A stretch of DNA of 64,000 bases, taken from contig NC_087249.1 in NCBI RefSeq assembly GCF_037042905.1, positions 53,908,901 through 53,972,900 of the forward strand. The letters are read 5' to 3'. The notes under the pieces are model-generated. The model was not told the origin of the DNA. It did no database searches and worked only from the letters and a program-made list of their open reading frames with translations. Below, piece after piece: positions 12,901 through 21,900 of the stretch. How positions within the stretch are numbered: position 1 is the first letter of the stretch; every line of letters begins with the position of its first letter. The position numbers were made by a program, and so were the translations under genes. This DNA is from Lytechinus pictus. Taxonomy: Eukaryota; Echinodermata; Echinoidea; Temnopleuroida; Toxopneustidae.

Positions 12901-15900
12901 TTAGTCGGTGTTCATGCAGCCACATTTTTGGGCCCCATGGATGGATCCCCCCCCCCCATACAGGCAGTGGATGTATTTCATCATGATCTACCAAGAAATG
13001 GTATCCAAAACCTCAAATGCAAGAGAAGATTTTGTGATGCCATTGCATAGTACTCTATTAATGATACAATTTAATCCTTTTATCTTTATGAACTGATTGG
13101 TTCTTATCACTTCCAATACTCATTACAAAATATTTGCATTATTTGAATGCCAATATAAAGGAATTGATACATTCGCTTTATATACATTAACATGTCATTT
13201 GTATACATACTTCATGGCTGGACACTGCTTTCGATCCATTTTTCTCCCTCATGATTTCCTTGCTTATTTTTTTAAATATTTTTTTCCATTTATATATATT
13301 CATGATAAAATTTTAATTTTAATTCTCCAATTATATGCTTGCACATTTTCATAGATATTGACTATCTTAAGATACAAACATATTCGCTTGAAATAAAAAC
13401 ACTGTGCAAAAAAACAAAAATTTAGGTTAGTCTAATAACACTTTTGCATAATAAATTTAATGCTTTATAATATGTTGAAGATCACTGATTGTAGCTTTGA
13501 ATAAAACAATAACAAATTTTAAAACTGTTCTAACTTTCACAAGTGTAGATACTTTATTATAACTAAGATGTATGCATTAGGTAGTCTAATTGGTTTTAGT
13601 TTTTTTGAAGTGAGCTCATGAAAGTCGCAATGGAGAAAATGTATTATTGAATAAAATTACATTTAGAAATCTTAACTGTATATTATGGAAATATATCAGA
13701 TCACTGGACTGAAATTACTGTTTGCATGTGATGGATATAATTCAGACATTTTCAACCATTTCAGCTTTGCTTTGCTTGATATATGTATTTATCCACATTC
13801 CTCTTTTGGCCACACACTTCTTTCAAAGATCATCATTTTGATATATCCATCATTTATTTCTCCCTCTCTGATTTTGATATGAAAATTTATGTAAATATGC
13901 ACAGTGCAGTATGAGTATGCTGTGGAAGAACTTGTTTTTATAGTCGTTTCAAGTCCTTTATTTTATTTGCATTTTCGTGAAACCAAACTTTCAAAAGTGA
14001 TGTTGATGGAAAGATGACTACGCATGGAATGAGGTAACATTTTAGCAGTAGCTGCAGAACTATTCTATTTGCTGTATATTAGTGTGCTATACCTACATGT
14101 ACTTGCCTCTTTAGATCCTTGTGTGCTTTCTCTCAATATTAAATTGTTCACTCCCAGATTATTTAAACACCTTGTAGACTAGTAAGAAGCACATCTTAAC
14201 TATTTTAACTGATTAACTATTTGCCCTGTCACTTTTCTTCATGGACCAACAGTGGAGAATTTCTTTCCTACATTGTTATTTTCTCTCCACTTAGAATTAT
14301 CTGTGTAGATGTTGTACTGTGGTTGATTAGACAAAGTTTAAATCAAGCAATTTGTTTATGGTAACCAAAGAGGGATAATAGCAAGTTGTATTTCTGTGAG
14401 TAGTTTAGAAAGCCTAATGATAGATTCCAGTTAGCAGTAGAATGGCATTGGGGGTAGAATTTCTTTTTTTGGGTATAATGGGTTGCTTCAAAATTGAAAA
14501 AAAAAAATCTTTAAAGCACATGCTCTGCCTAAAACAGAAGAAGAAAGTAAGTTTTGAACGATGAACGTAGTTTCCCTAATTGACATGGCCCAAGTTAGAT
14601 GTACATTTTATTCATTGATGAAAAACATTGAAAAGGGGGCAGTCTCTCTTCCTCACTAGGAGAAAATAGAGGCTTTGAAATACATGTATCATCATCAAGT
14701 TGAAAATTTCCTAGAGAGATCAAGAGATCTTAATTCTCAAAACCTAAAGAAATGCTTATCATTGAGTTAAAATACTCTGGTGATTTGCCATTTGCAGGCC
14801 TGCCAACTATTCCTTAAAAAAAAGTTACTTCTTTTGGGGTAAACTTTTAATATACATTATATCATATAGGGAAAGAAAACCCCTTTTTCTGTCTATATAT
14901 TATGTACAGTCATCTATGGGAAATATGCTGTGACTCCTATTTTGTTTAATGAATAACTCCTATTTTGTATATTTACAGGTTGGTAGGCTTGCATTTGGCC
15001 TAATGTTGCCATTGTGATTCCAGCTATTACAATTGTTAGAAATCACAATGGATTATTGCTCTTATTCAATCCCCTCTCTTTCAATCTGCAGTTATTATGC
15101 ATGCTCACTCTTGTACGAGAATCCCTGTGAGCGTGTTCCTTTCACATATGGTGGTGGTTGGGATATACATGTACATGTAGCTAGCATTATGCGTTCTTCA
15201 TTCTCTGTTTACACTTGTCATCTATATCTGCAATAGTGTCACCTTGTAGATACATGTAATGAGGCTCCCTTAACATAAAGCTTAGTGATTGATCATTGGG
15301 ATGATTTATATGATTGATTTATTGATATATTGTGTATGATCAATCGTAAAGTCAACACTATGATCAATTGCTAAGCATTATGTTACTGGGCCCTTATCAC
15401 TGTGACACTTTCTTCATCATGTTATCTATCATGGTCTCATTGTCTTCTGATATGAATAGCTGCATCTATACATAAATAAAGTTTCTTAGAATTTTTAGTG
15501 TTTGCTTTCATTCATTTCTGGTGAAACTGTTATCAAATTCTATGAATTTAAATGAACAAGTTTCATTTTTTGCTGTTCTGAATTTTACTGTTTCTGCCAT
15601 TCTATGCAGGGTACTATTGTTTTATTTATTTTCAGAAGATTGTGTTTGTAACCATGCACTTTAGTATATCTGTATATTTGCATTTATATTTCTATCTTTT
15701 TTACTTTTGTTCTACACTTCCACCAAACTTTATAGATATATGTATCCAGATAGCTTTTGTAGTTACCAATGGTGTTTACTGTTCTATCTTTGAAGTAAAA
15801 GCCTATCCATGTGTACTGGACTGGATTTTTTTCTTAACTGGTCTATTCCAAGAATTAATTTCTCCTTGTTCTTCTTATTGTGGTTTTTTTGCAATTTTTT

Positions 15901-18900
15901 TTTTCTGTGTGTTTGTTTGTTTTTTAGAATATCTTCAGAAAATGTTGACTAAACTTTAAAACAATATTGATTTAAGTTATCATTTATTTTTCTTGGCTAA
16001 TTTAATGCAGCTTTCCATTTGTATTTAACTTGAATACAGAGACCTTTTAATGTTTGACAAATGGATTTCAAATTCTGCAATATTGATTTATTCCACACAT
16101 TGCAAATAAGATTTGATTAAATAACTTTACCAAATGATTACATTTAAGATTTGATTACCGGTAAATAATTTTACCAAACAATTACATTTGAAAACATTAT
16201 TTTGGAAGAATCCTCAAAGGTTTGATGTAGTAAAAGTTAAACCTTTCCTGTCATAAGTTTGATATATATGTACATTGTTTTCAGAATTATTCTACTTCTT
16301 TAATATTCCCTTTATTTGTGTATAAACAGCATCGTGAAAACTGATATTACTTGTATTATTCCCCTTTGGATCCAAAAATCTATCTTTCCTATTGTTGAGC
16401 TCAGACTCAGTACCTTCCTCTCTCTATAAAGATCAAATGTGATTAGGATCGAAATGGGAAATTGATAATATAAATCAGGAGTATAGCAGGATGAAGCACC
16501 ACACTTTAAGCAGAACACATTCAATTACACCCTATGAATTTAGTATATGTGCTTTTTCCACTTCTTGCATAAAGTTTCCCCCTGTGAATATAAAATTGGA
16601 CTTGTTGTTGAATAACCTTTTTATGTTCTTTTATATTCTTTCATTTGTTAATCTCAAACAGGAAGGTGATGGGAGAGCTATTCCAGTGTTTAGAGCCAGA
16701 ATTCAAGTCATTTGTTACATTCTCTGAGAGGATGGATAACTTGTAAGTCAGCCATTTTGAATTCTGTATTATGGAAAGCCATATGGGGGGTCCCAAATTG
16801 AAACATGCTGAGAACAATGGTTTAAGATAGGTAATAAACTCAAGTGATTGTTGCTTCCGATATAAAATGTGTCAAATTATGCCTTAGTATACAGGTTTTC
16901 TTATTTGATTTTGTAACTTTTTCTGTCCTTTCACATGTTCCTTTTATTGAATGAAAAGCCATCAGATTTAATTGGGGAAAGGAAGTAATGGTTTGTAATT
17001 GTATTTTCATGCGACCAGGTTTCACACTATTTATTGTAAAAGTTAGATGATATTTAATGAACATGTAGATTTTGAAGACAAAAATGTGAGTCAGTCATAT
17101 TTTTTAGGTTATTTGACGTTGGAAATAATTGAAAAAAATAGATTTCATTCCATCAACAGATATAAAATATAAAACATATAAAAATCAAAGGAAATTGTTA
17201 AATAAGAAAAAAAATAAGACAGTAATTAAGAGCATGGATTTTTTGGTTAAAGTTGCAATTTTTGAGAATTTAATGTTCGCTGTTAGGTTATCTTGTTTTC
17301 TAATGATATGATTTGAATTTTTTCTTTAATGCCCTAGTAACTCAGTCTACATGCTTGTGAGAATTAGCCCTCATGTGATGTCTAGTGAAACACAAGCTAA
17401 ATCAGCCTCTTATTTCAGTATCATCATGGCCAACTGCCTGGTAGAAGTCAAACGTAACTTTGACAAGTACATGGTGAGTCCCACACTCCCTGCCACTCAC
17501 TGCGCAGGTCAGGTCAAATGCAGTTCTATGCAACACGAAATGATAGTTAAGCTTACTCAATCCCTCCTCTACAGAAAATGTACAGCCATTTGATTAATTT
17601 TTTAGACCTGGGGGATGTTTCTTAGAGTTAAGTGTGACTTTGATAGAGTCCTGCTTAAATGCTGATGTGCACATGATATGTACTGCGCAATTTCATTGAT
17701 TAATGCACAGTATCGCGTGTCCTCTTTGCATATTTTGACCAGTGGGGATGATGCCTTATACACTGCACGTAGGGATAGTGATTTTCCGCAATCACTGAAA
17801 ACGGACGGAAATCCTAGTTGCGTGCAGCACGCAACTGGGAATTTAACTGTGACTCTAAGTCAAACTTAAATCTTTGTGAAACACTCCCCTGATCATGCAA
17901 AACATGTTACACAACGAATGTAGAGGGCAGCAACACACGGCAGTGTTGCTGCCCTCTACGTTCGTTGGTGTTATACAACACTTTTAAGTTGCATTTTGTG
18001 TAAGATCTCTGTTGTACCAAAAGATTTGACCTACAAAGAGTTACCTTACCATCATCTCTTCTTTGTAATGATAGTGTTTAGAAATGCATGTATAGAACAA
18101 TTTTTCTACTTTGGTTTGTTTCATCTGTATAAATGTCACATTTTTACCATGATACATCCTTTGATAGATTCTCTTTCTGTCATTTACTTTTCAGGATAAT
18201 TTGATTCGCTCTGTAGAGGAAACAAGGATATCCAAGAAGAGTAAATGCGGCATTCTTCCATTTGTCAAAGAATTTGAGGTTTGTTTTCCCTTCTCTTCAT
18301 TAAGAAAGTGTGTATACTAGGAATTATTTCAGAGACGATCACACTAATTGCTTCCATTATTTTAACTGTTCTACAGTAATATTTGGAATATGTGTTTTTA
18401 GTGATGGTGATTGGAGAGGGTGTGGGATATGGAAATAGTTAAGTCTTGCCTCTGCAATTTAGCTATAAATTGTATTAGTTCGTTAATTTTCTGTATTGAG
18501 TTGTCATTTTTGCAATAGGATAGATTTAAAAAAATGAAAGCCAGCACTAATGCAAAACTCTAATTCTCTTTTCTTTTCTTTTTTTTGTAGACATTTGCAT
18601 GTCAAGCAGAGTCTGTGTTCAAGGGATCAGACTTACGAGGAAACCTAGACAAGGCTTATAGTAAGCTGGTCCTGGCCCAGTTTAGGAACATCCATAGAGT
18701 AGCCCTGGAACATCAGAAGACACCCAGTGATGTCATCATCTTTGGTAAATATATTTCCCATGTTTCCCATTATTTCCATGAAACCTTTGCATTTTTTTGT
18801 TTACTCTCAACTAAGTTTGTAAAATGATAATGCAATGTGTTATTGATTATGGTAATGTGTATTCTCTAGTGAAAATGTAATGCTTTGTTCTTTCATGAAT

Positions 18901-21900
18901 ACCCGTTTTCTCAACCGGTGTTTAGAACATTGATGTAGAAAAATATGTTGTAAATTGTTTGAAATACAAAAAGACAGTACTATAATCCTGCACAAAAAAC
19001 ATTAATGACCACAGCATTTACCTCCATAGTATTTCAGTCTGCTATCTGGCTATGCGCAAAGTGACCTCTGTCATTCAATCTCCTCATCAGTCTCCTCATT
19101 TGCATACCGACAAGGATGTGAATATAACTGTTTTGTGAAATTAAGCGAAACTTTAAATGTCATAACTTTCTTATTTTACATCCGATTTTGATGAAATTTT
19201 CAGTGTTATGCTTGTTGGATTTTTCTCTTTTATTCGAATCAACTGTTTGTTGGGGTGGACTTGTCCTTTAACTTACAAACAGCTTTATAAAAAATGGCCC
19301 CCAGGTTACACAAAGCTTAATATTTTATATTCGTACTGCTTTCACAGATACATTGCAGTATTTTTTGTGTGTGATTGATAATTGATTGTAAAATAAAGCC
19401 CCATGATTGATTGGCCTTCAGCCAGATGAACAAAATGCTTCAAATTAAATCAACATTTCAAAAGATGAAGTCATCATATGATCATATTTATTAATCTTTA
19501 CTTATATTCTCCACTTGAATTTATTATAAGAAAATTTAAAAGTATTTCAAAAGATGGAGCATAACTTGTTTGTTTGACCTTTTCACAATTTTTTTCCAAC
19601 TATTCTACAGAAAACTTCCATCATCTTCACGGTGAGTATTTTAATGTAAATATTTATTGAAGATTGTACTTTATAGGATAAAATAGGGTAAAGTGGTATG
19701 AAATTTTTCAATATTTCACAACAGTATATAACTTGTTGCAAGTGATGATTTTATATAAAAGCTTTTTCATGAATAAGTAGTATACACATATGGATTTGCA
19801 TTTTACATGTAGATTGACTACCAAACAGGTCTAAATGGTTTATGAATATCTTTTATTTGAATGCTTTCTACCAGCATATCAGCATTTATTTCAATAAAAA
19901 GTGGTTATTTGATATTCATGAGCACATTCTTTGATACCTGTTTCAATTTGTTTTTAATTCCATTTCTTATCGACCATATCTGCCCTTGTATAAGATTGTG
20001 ACTTTGATATTTGTGTGTGAGTAAAGAAAGATTGGTGATTATAATAATGCTATACCTTCAACTCTTCAGATGTCCTGTCCAGACTGAAGATCACCTGTCT
20101 AGAATCAGAGCGTAAGGAAGCCAAACAACAGTATCAGGATCATTTACAATCCTATGTCAGAGATTCCTTAGGAAGACCAATGGAGAAGCTCAATGTAAGT
20201 TCAATTCTCCCCAGTAGAGACTGTCTATTATTGTGGGTAAGCTTATACCTGATGAGCAGAAATCAACTGTAATGAAATACATGTTAACTGTATGTCTTGT
20301 GGATGTTCTATGTAGTATGTATAAAATTTGAGTAGATTGTTATTATGTTGTATACAGGATTCCCACAGTCTTGGAAAATGCTGGAAAAAATTGTGTTCAT
20401 GGAAAGTTAGAGAAAAATCAGGGAATTTGGAAAATTTGTGAAAAGTCATGGAATTGCATTTGCCTCCTGGCTATGGCAGCTTTCCAGTTTGTAGTGTCTC
20501 GCAACTCTCATACTCTGCTATTATAATTGGTGTTCATGATTTTCATTTTTCCCAGTTTTGTGACATCCCAAATTCTACATAACTCCCGGGACGTCACAGG
20601 AAGTCATGGAAAGCAGCAATTTAGTCATGGATAAGTCATGGAATTCTGTTTTCAAATTACTGTGGGAACCCTGTGTATATTAAAAAAAAATAAAAGAAAA
20701 TGCATGAATTCCATCCTATGTATTTTATTTTTCACAAAATCGTTTTTGTTTGTTTTTCAGCATTTCTTTGAAGGTATTCAGGTGCTTGTATCTCAGGGAG
20801 TGAAGGAAGAAGAGGTTGGTTATCAAATCCAGTTCAGCAAACAAGAACTACGCAAGATCATCAAGGAATACCCACAAAAAGAGGTAAAACATTAGCGTAA
20901 ACATGAGCATGAACATGAACATAAAATATCAACTTAAAAAAGTAGGAAGACAGACTTACATAATTGTGTATTGTGTAATAAACAGAAAGACAGTCTAAGA
21001 TGTCTATATTGATAGAGAGATCAAACCCTGTGTTGTCTTTCTTGCTTTAAGTTAATGTTGTTTAGTTACAAGATTTATAATAATGATGATAATAATATGT
21101 AATATTTATATAGCACTCAATAGAATGTTTTTAGTTGCTGCATACTAACACCCTTGCTTATATACAGGTAACTTTGCTTGAGTTAAATCTATTAGGACCA
21201 AAGAAATCTATTCAGGTTGAGAGAAGTCCAACTCAGGAGAGGTCTATAACACGTTTTGCATCAGAATAATTGCTTCACCTTGGGTGGATATTCAATATTT
21301 GTTTCAAAAATTTTGATTGTATCTGAATTTCAGGTGAAGAAGAATCTTGAGAGTTTGATCAAGAAAGTTGAGAAGACACTTTGTGAAGAAGAGAATCTTG
21401 TCCAGGTTGGTATTCAGGGAGATGTATGTTTTATCAATATTTGTCATCTGAAAGGACTTGTAGGATGATTTATCTCAGAAAGTCTGTTTTATCTGTCTTT
21501 GCTCCTCAGCCAATCAAAATTAAGGATAGTTTAATATAAGATATAACAATTTGATGACATATGTTCAGGATTTGACAGCTTATCTTGGTTATGGTTAGCT
21601 GAGAAGCACAGGTTTCTGAGTGTTACTATGGTAACTGGGATAGTGACAACTTGTTAATGCAGAAAACTTTCATGAAAAGGTCATCAGTATACATCTTTAC
21701 GCAGATGACACCCAACACTACACATCGTTCGATCCATCTGAGTGAGGCCACTTCCAGATGTAAACCGGAAGCCTGCATTGATGAGGGCATGGATGAAAGA
21801 GAACAAACTGAAATTGAATGACGATAAGAGTGAATTCGTACTAAGTCAATACGTATAGGGTGTGTTGAAGTACAATCTCTGTCCAGTTGTAGGAATCTCG

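Noticed and set aside
15642..15959. Open frame of about 105 codons rich in F, Y and C
   Set aside because: Typical of AT-rich intron sequence; no similarity, no splice support, surrounded by intron of EXOC1.
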